Shown: positions 1 through 7,417 of the stretch, piece after piece
How positions within the stretch are numbered: the first letter of the stretch is position 1
How the letters are laid out: every line of letters starts with the position of its first letter
DNA from: JAZDDE01 sp039714435
GTDB taxonomy: Bacteria; Gemmatimonadota; Gemmatimonadetes; Palauibacterales; Palauibacteraceae
Length of the DNA: 22,745 bases
Reading direction: 5' to 3'
Assembly (NCBI GenBank): GCA_039714435.1
Contig: JBDLJJ010000036.1
Location: forward strand, 1 to 22,745
Program-made: the position numbers and the translations under genes
Notes under the pieces: generated by a model
Seen by the model: only the letters and a program-made list of their open reading frames with translations
Told to the model about the DNA's origin: nothing
Databases searched by the model: none

Positions 1-210
1 CTCCGCCGGTAGGCGCGTGTGGGCGAAGTCGAGGTCCAGGAAGTCACCGTCCGGCGTGTCCAGCCGCTGTCGCCTAACTGGCAGCACAGACCGCGCGCGC
101 AAGATCTTGCCAGCGATCGTCTGCACGTGCGGTCCCCGAGCCCCCCGGACGGGCCGAAAGGGCTCCGCTTCCCAGGTCGCTGGGTTGTCTCCAGCCGCTC
201 GTGCTAGCAA
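1..210 (-). CDS. YheT-family alpha/beta hydrolase, N-terminal fragment
   Basis: The frame is open from the window edge, and only the first 70 codons are present. I chose a TTG start at 210-208 because a GGAGG sits seven bases upstream on the minus strand; a GTG at 240-238 in the same frame is an alternative. The peptide carries a PFRP segment, then HVQTI, then LDTPDGDFLDLDF. These are the recognisable opening of the YheT/ABHD1-3 hydrolase family, where HxQTI is a conserved cap motif before the first strand. Family members are about 320 residues long, so the catalytic triad lies outside the window. The gene is divergent from the aldo/keto reductase. The substrate is unknown; family members are esterase-like. 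Identification rests on this N-terminal signature only. Confidence 0.8.
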   Translation of the reverse strand, partial: MLARAAGDNPATWEAEPFRPVRGARGPHVQTIAGKILRARSVLPVRRQRLDTPDGDFLDLDFAHTRLPAE

Positions 211-273
211 CGTGGTGCCTCCATGCCACAAGGCTGGCACCCCGGCCAAACCCAAGCAAGCGAAGGACAGCGG

Positions 274-1248
274 ATGGAGTATCGCAGCCTCGGGGCCTCT
301 GGCCTGCGCGTGAGCACGGTCAGCCTCGGTTCCTGGCTCACCTACGGGCGTACCGTAGACGATGACCAGACGGCCGCCTGCCTGACTCGGGCCTATGAGG
401 CCGGGGTCAACTTCTTCGACACCGCAAACGTCTACGCGGCGGGCGCGGCGGAAATCGCTCTCGGCCGCTGGATCAAGGGAGTCCCACGCTCAGACTTGGT
501 AATCGGGACCAAGGCATTCTTCCCCATGGGCGAGGGTCCGAACGACTGTGGCCTGTCCCGAAAACACCTGGTGGAGCAGTGCCACGCTTCACTGAATCGT
601 CTGGGCCTGGATTACGTGGATCTGTACCAGTGCCATCGCTACGACGAGTCGGTTCCGCTGGATGAGACCCTGCGCGCCCTGGACGATCTCATATCCCAGG
701 GTAAGGTCCTCTACGCCGGCGTCAGCGAGTGGACCGCGGGCCAGTTGTCGGACGCCGTAGCTATTCAAGACCGGCTGGGTTTCAGACGCCTGATAAGCAA
801 CCAGCCCCAGTACTCCCTGCTTGCACGTCGAATCGAGGACGAAGTGCTGCCGCTATCCATCCGGGAGGGAATCGGGCAGGTAGTGTGGAGTCCCCTGGCG
901 GGCGGCGTTCTGACCGGCAAGTACCTCCCCGGCCAGGCTCCACCGGCCGGAAGCCGCGGCGCGGATCCAGATTCCAACATGTTCATGCAGCGAACTCTGA
1001 GGGACGACGTGCTCGACGCTGTCATTCGACTGCGTGATCGGATAGCCGAGCCGCTCGGTGTGAGCGTGGCGGAGCTTGCCCTGGCCTGGGCTCTTAACAC
1101 GGAAGGAGTAACGTCAGTCATCGTCGGCGCCAGCCGGCCAGAGCAGGTCAACCGGAACGTGGCCGCGGCCCGAATTAGCCTTGACGCCGAAACGATACGG
1201 CGCGTGGAGGAGATCATGGCGCCCTTCGCCACCGTCGCTCAGCACTGA
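274..1248 (+). CDS. Aldo/keto reductase (Kv-beta/YghZ-like family)
   Basis: A cytosolic NAD(P)H-dependent carbonyl reductase of 324 residues, the usual length for a TIM-barrel aldo/keto reductase. The catalytic tetrad is complete: Asp49 in FDTANVY, Tyr54, Lys80 in GTKAF and His121 in YQCHR. The SNQPQYSLL segment and the late VIVGASRPEQVNRN segment match the potassium-channel beta-subunit-like branch, where the latter binds the cofactor phosphate. I chose the ATG at 274 over an in-frame ATG at 223 because AAGGA lies about eight bases before it and family proteins begin with MEYR-LG. The downstream hydrolase starts one base after this stop, so the two are probably translationally coupled. The physiological substrate cannot be read from sequence. 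Confidence 0.93.
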   Translation: MEYRSLGASGLRVSTVSLGSWLTYGRTVDDDQTAACLTRAYEAGVNFFDTANVYAAGAAEIALGRWIKGVPRSDLVIGTKAFFPMGEGPNDCGLSRKHLVEQCHASLNRLGLDYVDLYQCHRYDESVPLDETLRALDDLISQGKVLYAGVSEWTAGQLSDAVAIQDRLGFRRLISNQPQYSLLARRIEDEVLPLSIREGIGQVVWSPLAGGVLTGKYLPGQAPPAGSRGADPDSNMFMQRTLRDDVLDAVIRLRDRIAEPLGVSVAELALAWALNTEGVTSVIVGASRPEQVNRNVAAARISLDAETIRRVEEIMAPFATVAQH

Positions 1249-1249
1249 G

Positions 1250-2092
1250 ATGAAGGAACCTCCCGACCCGATTCTAGCCACCGTACGGAGTACTGCCGCC
1301 ACCGCTGTCGCCGGTCCGCGGGACATCCACTACCTGCACGGAATATTCGGATCCGGCCGCAACTGGCGCTCGCTGGCCCGGCGTGTTCACAGGGAGCGGC
1401 CCGACTGGGGCTCGGTGCTCGTAGACCTCCGGATGCACGGTGAGTCTCAGGGTTTCACGCCACCGCATACGATCGCCGCCTGCGCTGAAGACGTAGCCCA
1501 CGTGCTGACCGCTGAGGGCGCTGCTGACAGCGTTGTCGTGGGCCACTCGTTCGGAGGCAAAGTGGCCCTCGCGGCCGCGGCCAGGGTGAATTCGGTGCGT
1601 CAGGTGTGGGTGATCGATTCCACACCTACTGCGCGCGCGCCAGCGGGCGGAAGCGCGATGAACATGTTGATCACGTTGGAATCTCTGCCGCGCGAGTTTC
1701 CCACCCGTGAGTCCGCCGTAGCCGGTCTGCTGGGAGCGGGTCAGCAGCGACTGGTGGCGGAATGGATGGCCACCAACCTACTCAGTCAGGGTGGAGCGTG
1801 GCGCTGGCGATTCTCCCTGCCGGCGCTGCGAGAGCTCCTGACCGATTTCCATCGCACAGATCTGTGGCCGGTCGTGGAGGACACCCGGCGCTCGTTCGCC
1901 GTGCACGTGGTGAAGGCGGCCGATTCCGCCATCCTGTCCGCCGCGGATGTAGAGCGTCTTCATGGGCTGCCGGAGGAGAGCGAGACCTATCTGCACCACG
2001 TGCCTGGAAGTCACTGGGTCAACATGGACAGTCCGTCGGAGCTGGCCGCGCTCATGACGGCTCGGTTACCTGAGGCCGAACTGTCTCAGTAG
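1250..2092 (+). CDS. Alpha/beta hydrolase (YbfF/ABHD11-like esterase)
   Basis: A 280-residue single-domain serine hydrolase. The oxyanion-hole region is HGIFGSGRNW (His30-Gly31), the strand VLVDLRMHGES follows, and the nucleophile elbow is GHSFGG with Ser100. Asp225 in the AADS segment and His255 in PGSHWVN are the expected triad partners. The HGIFGSGxNW and DLRxHGxS pair is typical of the YbfF/ABHD11 acyl-esterase subgroup. No signal peptide is visible, so it should be cytosolic. The ATG at 1250 is separated from the reductase stop by one base, indicating coupling; a longer in-frame start at 1181 would overlap the reductase deeply and is unlikely. Its 3' end overlaps the convergent prepilin-like gene by seven bases. 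Substrate unknown. Confidence 0.9.
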   Translation: MKEPPDPILATVRSTAATAVAGPRDIHYLHGIFGSGRNWRSLARRVHRERPDWGSVLVDLRMHGESQGFTPPHTIAACAEDVAHVLTAEGAADSVVVGHSFGGKVALAAAARVNSVRQVWVIDSTPTARAPAGGSAMNMLITLESLPREFPTRESAVAGLLGAGQQRLVAEWMATNLLSQGGAWRWRFSLPALRELLTDFHRTDLWPVVEDTRRSFAVHVVKAADSAILSAADVERLHGLPEESETYLHHVPGSHWVNMDSPSELAALMTARLPEAELSQ

Positions 2093-2526
2093 GCCGAGAA
2101 GACCTCACGCCGGGATCCCGGCCGCGGAGTTTGCTCTCCGGTCGAGCCGCGCAGCATCACCTCCTGTAGCGTCCGGCGTGCCCGCCCTGGGGGTAGAGGC
2201 CAGCTCCCGGTCGAGGAAACGAGGGTCAGTACATACTCGCCGTCTACCCTGGCCAGGGGCGTCCACTCCACTTCAGCCCGCCAGGTCCCATCGCCGTACG
2301 TACGCCTGGAGCCAGGCGGAATCGAAGGCGCGTCCGATACGATAGCCGCCAGGCCGGCCGAGGCCGCCCAGTACGCCCTCATACTACCCTCGAAGGCCTG
2401 TGCGGCTGCCCGCTCCTGCCGGGCCATCTCGAATCCGCCTCCAGCCAGAATCAGGATCGCCACGAGAGCCAGCAGCACAGCGGGTAGCACGAACCCCGCC
2501 TCATCGGCACGGCGGCAGTATTCCAT
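2086..2526 (-). CDS. PilX/GspK-like prepilin-type protein
   Basis: A 146-residue protein whose N-terminus is a class III (type IV prepilin) export signal. A short leader ending in Gly11 is followed by FVLPAVLLALVAILILAGGG, about 20 hydrophobic residues, then a polar helix rich in Glu, Arg and Ala containing YWAASAGL. This arrangement is typical of minor pilins of the PilX/GspK type, which lack the glutamate at mature position 5, as this one does (FVLPA). The remaining ~90 residues have beta character. Processing by a prepilin peptidase (PilD) would be expected. No other pilus gene lies nearby, so it is an orphan minor pilin or pseudopilin. The gene is convergent with the preceding hydrolase (7-base overlap). 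The ribosome binding site at the ATG is weak. Confidence 0.7.
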   Translation of the reverse strand: MEYCRRADEAGFVLPAVLLALVAILILAGGGFEMARQERAAAQAFEGSMRAYWAASAGLAAIVSDAPSIPPGSRRTYGDGTWRAEVEWTPLARVDGEYVLTLVSSTGSWPLPPGRARRTLQEVMLRGSTGEQTPRPGSRREVFSAY

Positions 2527-2819
2527 GCACTGCTAGTAAATATTGCTCTCAACCGGTTCTCATGCGGCCGCGGATGGTCTCTGTTTTGCCACTTGCCAGC
2601 CGCGTTTTGCCGCGCCCTGAACCACGTGCGCGAGGCGGGACTCCGCCCCGCCTGACGGCGAATGACAGCTAACGTCATACAAAACAACAAAATAGAGCCG
2701 CATCCGTTCTGGAGAAAAAGTCCTGGCGGGCGGTTTGCTCTATGGACTGCGCCGATCCGCGAGCCACGAGGCGAGCGGCCCTGATGCAGCATTCGAACGA
2801 TTCCAAGGAGTCAACCGAG
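2527..2819. other. Intergenic region between divergent genes, with a short GC hairpin
   Basis: This stretch separates the minus-strand prepilin-like gene from the small plus-strand gene and should hold both promoters. An AT-rich segment near 2665-2700 contrasts with the surrounding GC-rich DNA and is the most likely promoter area, but I cannot fix -35/-10 boxes. A hairpin with arms GGCGGG (2634-2639) and CCCGCC (2647-2652) and a seven-base loop lies inside; there is no T-tract, so it is not a standard terminator. No coding frame here looks genuine. Confidence 0.4.
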
Positions 2820-3044
2820 ATGCAGTACAGCGCGGTCACAGAGGCCCTACTAGACGCCATCAAGTCAGATGTTCGGCATCGGGTTGACGACATCGTCGAC
2901 TACGCCGAACACGCCGCCATGGAGATGCAGTCCGAGAACGAGGTGGAAGAGGTTCTCCACCTGGCCATGCTGAGGGTGGAGGACGCCCTGGCGGAAGCGG
3001 CACAGGCGATGGCGCGCGAGATTCGGCGTGAGCGGAGAGCATAG
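2820..3044 (+). CDS. Small acidic helical protein, unknown function
   Basis: A 74-residue predicted cytosolic protein. I chose the ATG at 2820 because AAGGAG lies nine bases upstream; in-frame ATGs at 2784 and 2742 have no such signal. The sequence is almost wholly helix-forming: an acidic middle with DDIVDYAEHAAMEMQSENEVEEVL and a basic C-terminal tail ending REIRRERRA. No cysteine, signal peptide or membrane segment is visible. Codon use has the high third-position GC of its neighbours, supporting a real gene. I do not recognise the family. It stands alone, with about 340 gene-free bases after it, so an operon link to the following membrane/VWA pair is unlikely. Confidence 0.6.
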   Translation: MQYSAVTEALLDAIKSDVRHRVDDIVDYAEHAAMEMQSENEVEEVLHLAMLRVEDALAEAAQAMAREIRRERRA

Positions 3045-3387
3045 ACCATCAAGAGCTTAGACCGTTATCTGAGTTCTTGTTGGTGCCGGCGTTGTTCCCT
3101 AAATGCCGTTATGTTATGCATACGTTCTGATGAAGCCGGAGTTGGGCGGCGGCCGGCGGTACTATTCTACCGACCGCCGCAAATGTTTCGGCGGACTTTC
3201 CGGCAGAACGAGGGAGCGGCAAGGCGAGTAAGTAGCTACATCGTAGCAATTTAAGACGCTATACCTTTGACGCTGCCGATTGGCCGCGTTCTTGCCGTAT
3301 TCCCGAGCGTCTACGGGGCGGGGGCTACCCCGCGCGACGGCAAATCACTGGGCTTTCGGGCCGGTGTAACGGATCGCGAGAGGTTGC
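3045..3387. other. Gene-free region with two hairpins ahead of the membrane/VWA pair
   Basis: About 340 bases with no convincing coding frame or tRNA. The first hairpin has outer arms GCGGCGG (3146-3152) and CCGCCGC (3174-3180), an asymmetric internal loop, inner arms CGGTA (3157-3161) and TACCG (3168-3172), and a six-base loop. No T-run follows. The second hairpin has arms GCGGGG (3318-3323) and CCCCGC (3328-3333) with a four-base loop and would fall in the 5' leader of the gene at 3388. A relatively AT-rich segment at about 3090-3130 and another at 3240-3270 could hold promoters. Whether the hairpins act as terminator, attenuator or protein-binding site cannot be told from sequence. Confidence 0.4.
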
Positions 3388-5118
3388 ATGGAAAAGGACT
3401 TGAGGGCCGAGGACACTCGGTCCGGAGATTGGGAAGAGGGCTCGACCGACGGCGGAACCTGGCTGGATAGGATCGAGCGGCCCGCCGGAGCTGTGGATTC
3501 CGGTGAGGATAATGCTCCAGCCGGCGCAGAAGTGACGCCGCTGCCGTTGGACTCAGCGCCCGCCCGGGCTCACGAACAACCGGCTGACGGCCGGCCATCA
3601 GCCGAGCATTCCGGCCAGGCCACGCACCTGGGTGAACTCGCCGACACGCAGATCCTGGGCGAGGGCGCCAGCTTGTCCATCCGCGGCCTGCGCGAGGCGG
3701 CGATCGAGATGGCTCGCCGCGACGCCCGTTCCGACCTGCCAGCGGTGGACGCCGTGGGCCGGTGTGAATCGGAAGAGGAGCTCGTGGACCGATCCTGCGC
3801 TCTGTTCGAGAACTGGCAGACCGCTGAACGAAGCCGGCTGAACTCCGCCGTAGCCCGCACCGAGGAAGTGATCACGGACACGATGGGCCGCACAGGCCTG
3901 GAGATCGACCGTTTCGAGAGGGTCACCAGCGAACTGTTCCGCCTCAAGAAGCGCTGGGACGCCAGGCGCGACATGATCAGCGAGGACCTCAGCGATGAAG
4001 AAGAAGTGCCGGACCAGAAGGGCGCGCGTAGCTTCAAGACGCATTGGTATGCCGCCGCGATCAGTTTTCTTTGGCTCGTAGAGCTGCTCGCCAACTCGCC
4101 CATTTTTGGAGCCCTGCTCCCGCGAGACCCGCTCACCGAACAGCAGCTACGATTCGTCTCCGAGACAAGCAGTGGCTGGCTGGCCGGTGCCCAGCGAGTC
4201 ATTTCGCAGTTCATTCTGCGTCCGGACGCGTTCATGCTTGCAGCTGGTGTCGTCACGTTCCTTCTGGTCTTGGCGCACTTCTTCGGGCATTCGCTGCGCG
4301 GCCTCCTGATGCAAAAGTCTGCTACGATCGGCGGAGACAGGGTGTCGCACCGGTCACCTCTCGAATACGTCATTCCGATGGCCCTGTCAGGCGTCGGGCT
4401 GGCCTTGGTTCTGGGTGTCTTGTTCGAGGCCCGGCTGACTCTGGGAGAGGTCGCGATCGATCGGTTTGCGCATGACAGCACGGCCATCGAGGAACTGCGC
4501 CGGCAGGCGTCCTGGCTCCGGGTGGACGGGAATCTCGTCGCCGCCAACCAGGAGGCCAACAGAGCCGACGACATGGAAGCGCTCGCCAAGGAGCAGCGCG
4601 AGTACGCCGCTTCGATGAGTAGCCTGAGTTTCCCGATTCTGCTTCTGAACTCGACGCTGGTTCTGGTCGCGATTTCCGCCGCCTACTTCCACATGCGGGA
4701 CCCACGGCGGGATAGATTCAACGAACTGCCGTTTGAGCGAGACCGGAAGGATCTGATCGACGCGGGTGAGCTCGCGGCCCAGAAGGCATCTGAGACGTTG
4801 TCGAGATTGGTTCGCAATATCAGAGATTTGCAGGGATTGATGACAGAGAAGCCGCTCAAGCAGTGGCAGGGGCTGGTGCACCAACTCGAGGGTACGATTG
4901 TCGCCTACCGAGCTGAGAACGGACGGCTGCGCGCCATCGATCCGCGCGCCATTCCGGCGTTTGCCGATCCCGTCGAGCTTGATCTGGTCGTGGACGAGGA
5001 AGAGGAGCGCGAATTGCTCATGCGTGACCCCGAGGAATACGAGACGGAGCGACGAGAACTGGCAGATCGTTTCGAGACGATCAGGGCGCGGTTCACCGAG
5101 GAGGCGACGGCGTGGTAG
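3388..5118 (+). CDS. Four-helix membrane protein with large cytoplasmic domains, unknown family
   Basis: A 576-residue protein I do not recognise. Residues 1-85 are polar, acidic and probably disordered. Residues ~95-215 are helical and charged, with coiled-coil character. Four hydrophobic segments follow at about 219-240, 281-306, 324-350 and 413-437. The segment between helices 3 and 4 (~351-411) is a charged helix, and the C-terminal ~138 residues are highly charged, with an acidic patch (VVDEEEERELLMRDPEEYE). The likely topology has both termini in the cytoplasm and two periplasmic loops. The start ATG has GAGAGG four bases upstream. The 3' end overlaps the VWA lipoprotein gene by seven bases, so the two are co-translated and probably act together across the envelope. 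It does not look like MotA, TolQ or ZorA. Confidence 0.85.
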   Translation: MEKDLRAEDTRSGDWEEGSTDGGTWLDRIERPAGAVDSGEDNAPAGAEVTPLPLDSAPARAHEQPADGRPSAEHSGQATHLGELADTQILGEGASLSIRGLREAAIEMARRDARSDLPAVDAVGRCESEEELVDRSCALFENWQTAERSRLNSAVARTEEVITDTMGRTGLEIDRFERVTSELFRLKKRWDARRDMISEDLSDEEEVPDQKGARSFKTHWYAAAISFLWLVELLANSPIFGALLPRDPLTEQQLRFVSETSSGWLAGAQRVISQFILRPDAFMLAAGVVTFLLVLAHFFGHSLRGLLMQKSATIGGDRVSHRSPLEYVIPMALSGVGLALVLGVLFEARLTLGEVAIDRFAHDSTAIEELRRQASWLRVDGNLVAANQEANRADDMEALAKEQREYAASMSSLSFPILLLNSTLVLVAISAAYFHMRDPRRDRFNELPFERDRKDLIDAGELAAQKASETLSRLVRNIRDLQGLMTEKPLKQWQGLVHQLEGTIVAYRAENGRLRAIDPRAIPAFADPVELDLVVDEEEERELLMRDPEEYETERRELADRFETIRARFTEEATAW

Positions 5119-5906
5119 AATTGGTGCGCCGTGCGGCGCTTATCGCGGTCCTGCCACTGGTCGCCGGCGGGCTGGCCGCCTGCAGCGCCGAGCCGGGTAC
5201 GGCATCAGCCGGAGAGGGTGAGGGTACACCCACCCGGCTTCGCCCCGAACTCGTGGTGTTCGTGTTCGACCGCTCGACGAGTATCACAGGGTTTCAGCTG
5301 GAAATGGCGCGTCAACTTACGAACGACCGCATACGCCGACTCGATCATGGCGACCGTATTTCGGCTCATCAGATTCTGCAACTATCGCTATCGGAGCCAC
5401 CGCTACGGTGGTCAGAAACGGTGCCGGCGCGCCGCTGGGAGCAGCAGGAGATGACTCGGGATTCCGTCACTCGGGCGCGGTTCCTCAAGGATGCGATGGA
5501 CTACCTGACCGCCTTCACCGATACGCTGGAGCGGGGTGACATCAACGGGACTGACATTCTGTCGACCCTGCACGATGTAGCCGCTGACCTGCGGGCGGCC
5601 GGAAACCGGGCCGCGACGATGTACATCTTCTCGGACATGCTGCAGTCCAATCGGGTGATCGATATGGAGGGGCTGAACCGGATGCCTCCGCCGGACTACG
5701 TGCGGCGGCACAAGGCGGGGGGCACGCTCCCGGATCTGACCGGCCTTTGCGTGGTGGCGCTAGGCGCCAGGGTGGACACACCCGCATCGCAGCGGGTGCT
5801 CCGGTTCTGGAAAGAATATTTTGACGCCACAGGCGCGATCCTGGACGACCGCAACTACATGTTGCGGCCGGTGAGTCTACCCGCCGATCCCTGCGGATCC
5901 GCCTGA
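5112..5906 (+). CDS. VWA-domain lipoprotein
   Basis: A 264-residue lipoprotein from a GTG start inside the end of the preceding gene. The signal sequence ends in the lipobox LAAC with Cys24 as the lipidation site; Ser at +2 favours outer-membrane sorting under the Lol rule. A von Willebrand factor A fold follows. The first strand is LVVFVF, then the metal-site motif DRSTS (Asp53, Ser55, Ser57), a candidate metal-site threonine Thr147 in NGTD, and YIFSDM with Asp175. The MIDAS set therefore looks complete, suggesting metal-dependent ligand binding rather than catalysis. A C-terminal segment containing VLRFWKEYFDATGA resembles the end of stand-alone VWA proteins. The seven-base overlap with the membrane-protein gene implies a functional pair with the VWA domain in the periplasm or at the outer membrane. 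The ligand is unknown. Confidence 0.85.
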   Translation: MVELVRRAALIAVLPLVAGGLAACSAEPGTASAGEGEGTPTRLRPELVVFVFDRSTSITGFQLEMARQLTNDRIRRLDHGDRISAHQILQLSLSEPPLRWSETVPARRWEQQEMTRDSVTRARFLKDAMDYLTAFTDTLERGDINGTDILSTLHDVAADLRAAGNRAATMYIFSDMLQSNRVIDMEGLNRMPPPDYVRRHKAGGTLPDLTGLCVVALGARVDTPASQRVLRFWKEYFDATGAILDDRNYMLRPVSLPADPCGSA

Positions 5907-5923
5907 GGCTTCATCGCGGTCCC

Positions 5924-6286
5924 CTAGAACGGTTTCGTAACGGCCAGCCAGGCCGCCAGGCCGCCCAGGACCGGTAGCGACCACCAGAGGATTCGTGCCT
6001 TCTGCGGATTGCGCAGCACTATCGATAGCGCTGCCCCCAGTAGAAGCCAGACCACGAGCTTTCCTACCACCCAGCCCGAAAAATCCAGGCTTAGCTTGGC
6101 CAGCATCGCGAATCCGCTGACCAGCATGATCAGCAGTCCTGTGCCATGAAACGCGGCAAGTAGACCGCGCGACCGATTGTCTTCCTTACCGCCACCGTTC
6201 AAGGCGTGCAGCGCGGCACCGCCGAGAGCCATGAACACCATCGTGATTCCGACCACGTGAGCTATCAGATAGACGTTTGCTGACAC
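5924..6286 (-). CDS. Small four-helix integral membrane protein
   Basis: A 120-residue, very hydrophobic protein with four predicted membrane helices, at about residues 4-28, 43-64, 70-90 and 97-117. Two histidines sit within or at the ends of the first two helices (LIAHVVG, AAFHGTG), an arrangement reminiscent of SirB- or CopD-like small membrane proteins, but I cannot assign it. The start is GTG at 6286, with GAGGAG about eight bases upstream. It is the last gene of a three-gene minus-strand unit after msrB and the acetyltransferase, 16 bases behind the latter. The histidines might bind a metal or haem; that is inference. Confidence 0.8.
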   Translation of the reverse strand: MSANVYLIAHVVGITMVFMALGGAALHALNGGGKEDNRSRGLLAAFHGTGLLIMLVSGFAMLAKLSLDFSGWVVGKLVVWLLLGAALSIVLRNPQKARILWWSLPVLGGLAAWLAVTKPF

Positions 6287-6302
6287 GCGCGTTGCTCCTC
6301 GC

Positions 6303-6869
6303 TCAAGTTGAAGTTTCCTCTGACGAGCCGTGTGCCCAGTCAGAGGCGAGAATACCGTACAGGACTATATCCTCGAACTGATCCCACTTCTTCAGGTGCT
6401 GCCGAACGACGCCCTCTTTGCGCATGCCACAGTTCTCGAGCACTCGGCCGGAAGCAGGATTTCGTGTCATGTGGTGGGCCTCGATCCTGTTCAGGCCCAG
6501 AAACTCGAATCCGTATCTGACCAGTTCTCGGGCCGCTTCGCTGGCGAATCCCTGACCCCACATCGGTCTGCCGATCCAGTAGCCGAGTTCCGCCCGGGAG
6601 TGCTCCGGCGCGAGATCCAGGCCCATGGCCCCGACCAGTCCGGAACTATGCACGAGTGCGAACACGACCTTCTCGCCAGCCACCGCGGCCGGCGCGTGGC
6701 CTTCTATCCATTCCGAGGCCATGTCCTGTTCGTAAGGGTGGGGCACGGTCAGCGTGTTGGCCGCTATCTCACGATCACCGGCGAGCCGGCACACGTCCGG
6801 CGCGTCCCCAGGCTCGAAGGGCCGAAGTGTGAGCCGCTTCGTACGCAGTACTACCGGCCACTCGATCAC
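6303..6869 (-). CDS. GNAT N-acetyltransferase, RimJ/RimL type
   Basis: A 188-residue acetyl-CoA-dependent acetyltransferase. It opens with LRTKRLTLRPFEPGDAP, the hallmark of the RimJ/RimL subgroup. The middle contains ELGYWIGRPMWGQGFASEA, whose GQGFA is the acetyl-CoA pyrophosphate-binding loop. It continues with LNRIEAHHMTRNPASGRVLENCGMRKEG, the conserved late motif of this group. Substrates in the family are protein N-termini, other proteins or small amines, so the target here is unknown. The GTG start overlaps the msrB stop in a GTGA four-base junction, showing translational coupling. It probably shares one transcript with msrB and the small membrane protein. Confidence 0.92.
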   Translation of the reverse strand: MIEWPVVLRTKRLTLRPFEPGDAPDVCRLAGDREIAANTLTVPHPYEQDMASEWIEGHAPAAVAGEKVVFALVHSSGLVGAMGLDLAPEHSRAELGYWIGRPMWGQGFASEAARELVRYGFEFLGLNRIEAHHMTRNPASGRVLENCGMRKEGVVRQHLKKWDQFEDIVLYGILASDWAHGSSEETST

Positions 6870-7291
6870 GGCTGAGAATCCGCGTCCCGCCCGGAGTCTG
6901 CTTCTGGCTCGAAGTCCAGCGCACCCGAGTTGATGCAGTATCGCGCTCCGGTCGGCTGCGGTCCGTCAGGAAACAAGTGTCCCAGGTGTGCGTCACACTC
7001 GGCGCACACGACCTCCGTGCGCCTCATTCCATGCGAGCTGTCCTGCTGCTCCCGGACCTTGTCTGGCCGGGCAGAATGGAAACTCGGCCAGCCACTCCCC
7101 GAGTCGTACTTGGCGCCGGACTCGAACAGCGGACTTCCGCAGCATACGCAACTGTATGTGCCGGCCGCCTTGTTATCGGTCAGTTCGCCCGAGAACGGCG
7201 GCTCGGTACCCCTCTCCCGAGTGATGCGGTATTGCTCCGTAGTGAGCTTGTCACGCCAGTGGGCCTGCGAGCGGTCATGTTCCTGTGGCAT
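6866..7291 (-). CDS. msrB: Peptide-methionine (R)-S-oxide reductase MsrB
   Basis: A 141-residue enzyme that reduces the R-sulfoxide of oxidised methionine in proteins, normally using thioredoxin. The structural zinc site is complete (Cys48, Cys51, Cys96, Cys99). The catalytic cysteine is Cys119 in RYCINS, so this MsrB is a cysteine and not a selenocysteine form. The substrate-site motifs SGSGWPSF and AHLGHLF are present. I chose the ATG at 7291 because GGAGG lies six bases upstream; the frame extends to 7372 but those 27 residues are not family-like. No signal peptide is visible. It heads a three-gene minus-strand unit and is divergent, across about 126 bases, from the selenoprotein OsmC gene. 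The two may respond to the same oxidative stress. Confidence 0.96.
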   Translation of the reverse strand: MPQEHDRSQAHWRDKLTTEQYRITRERGTEPPFSGELTDNKAAGTYSCVCCGSPLFESGAKYDSGSGWPSFHSARPDKVREQQDSSHGMRRTEVVCAECDAHLGHLFPDGPQPTGARYCINSGALDFEPEADSGRDADSQP

Positions 7292-7417
7292 GAGTGTCCT
7301 CCGGAGCGCATGAAGAGACGAAGCGTGGCCGAGAATGCCAGATAGGTAGCCGAAGCGGCCCAGCGGCGCCACCTTAGGCTTTCGCAGGACAATAGACCAC
7401 GCTCATGGAGGTGACTC

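Noticed and set aside
17..313. Plus-strand frame at the left edge.
   Set aside because: The minus strand in the same place encodes the YheT signature and the plus-strand peptide is low-complexity; the reductase starts within it in another frame.
2634..2652. Hairpin considered as a terminator.
   Set aside because: No gene ends into it from either side and there is no T-tract.
3146..3180. Hairpin considered as an intrinsic terminator for the gene ending at 3044.
   Set aside because: It has an internal loop, no T-run and lies 100 bases past the stop.
3045..3387. Search for a tRNA or small structured RNA.
   Set aside because: No tRNA T-arm consensus or cloverleaf spacing is visible, and the hairpins alone do not identify an RNA family.
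3570..4589. Long open frame of 339 codons on the minus strand.
   Set aside because: It lies antisense to the membrane-protein gene, is rich in Ser/Arg with no domain or membrane pattern, and lacks a ribosome binding site. It is a by-product of GC-rich coding on the other strand.
3388..5906. Assignment of the pair to Zorya (ZorAB) or Tol/Mot type systems.
   Set aside because: The membrane protein lacks MotA/TolQ-like motifs and the partner is a VWA lipoprotein, not an OmpA-type protein.
6330..6875. 181-codon plus-strand frame.
   Set aside because: It is antisense to the GNAT acetyltransferase, whose motifs are unambiguous.
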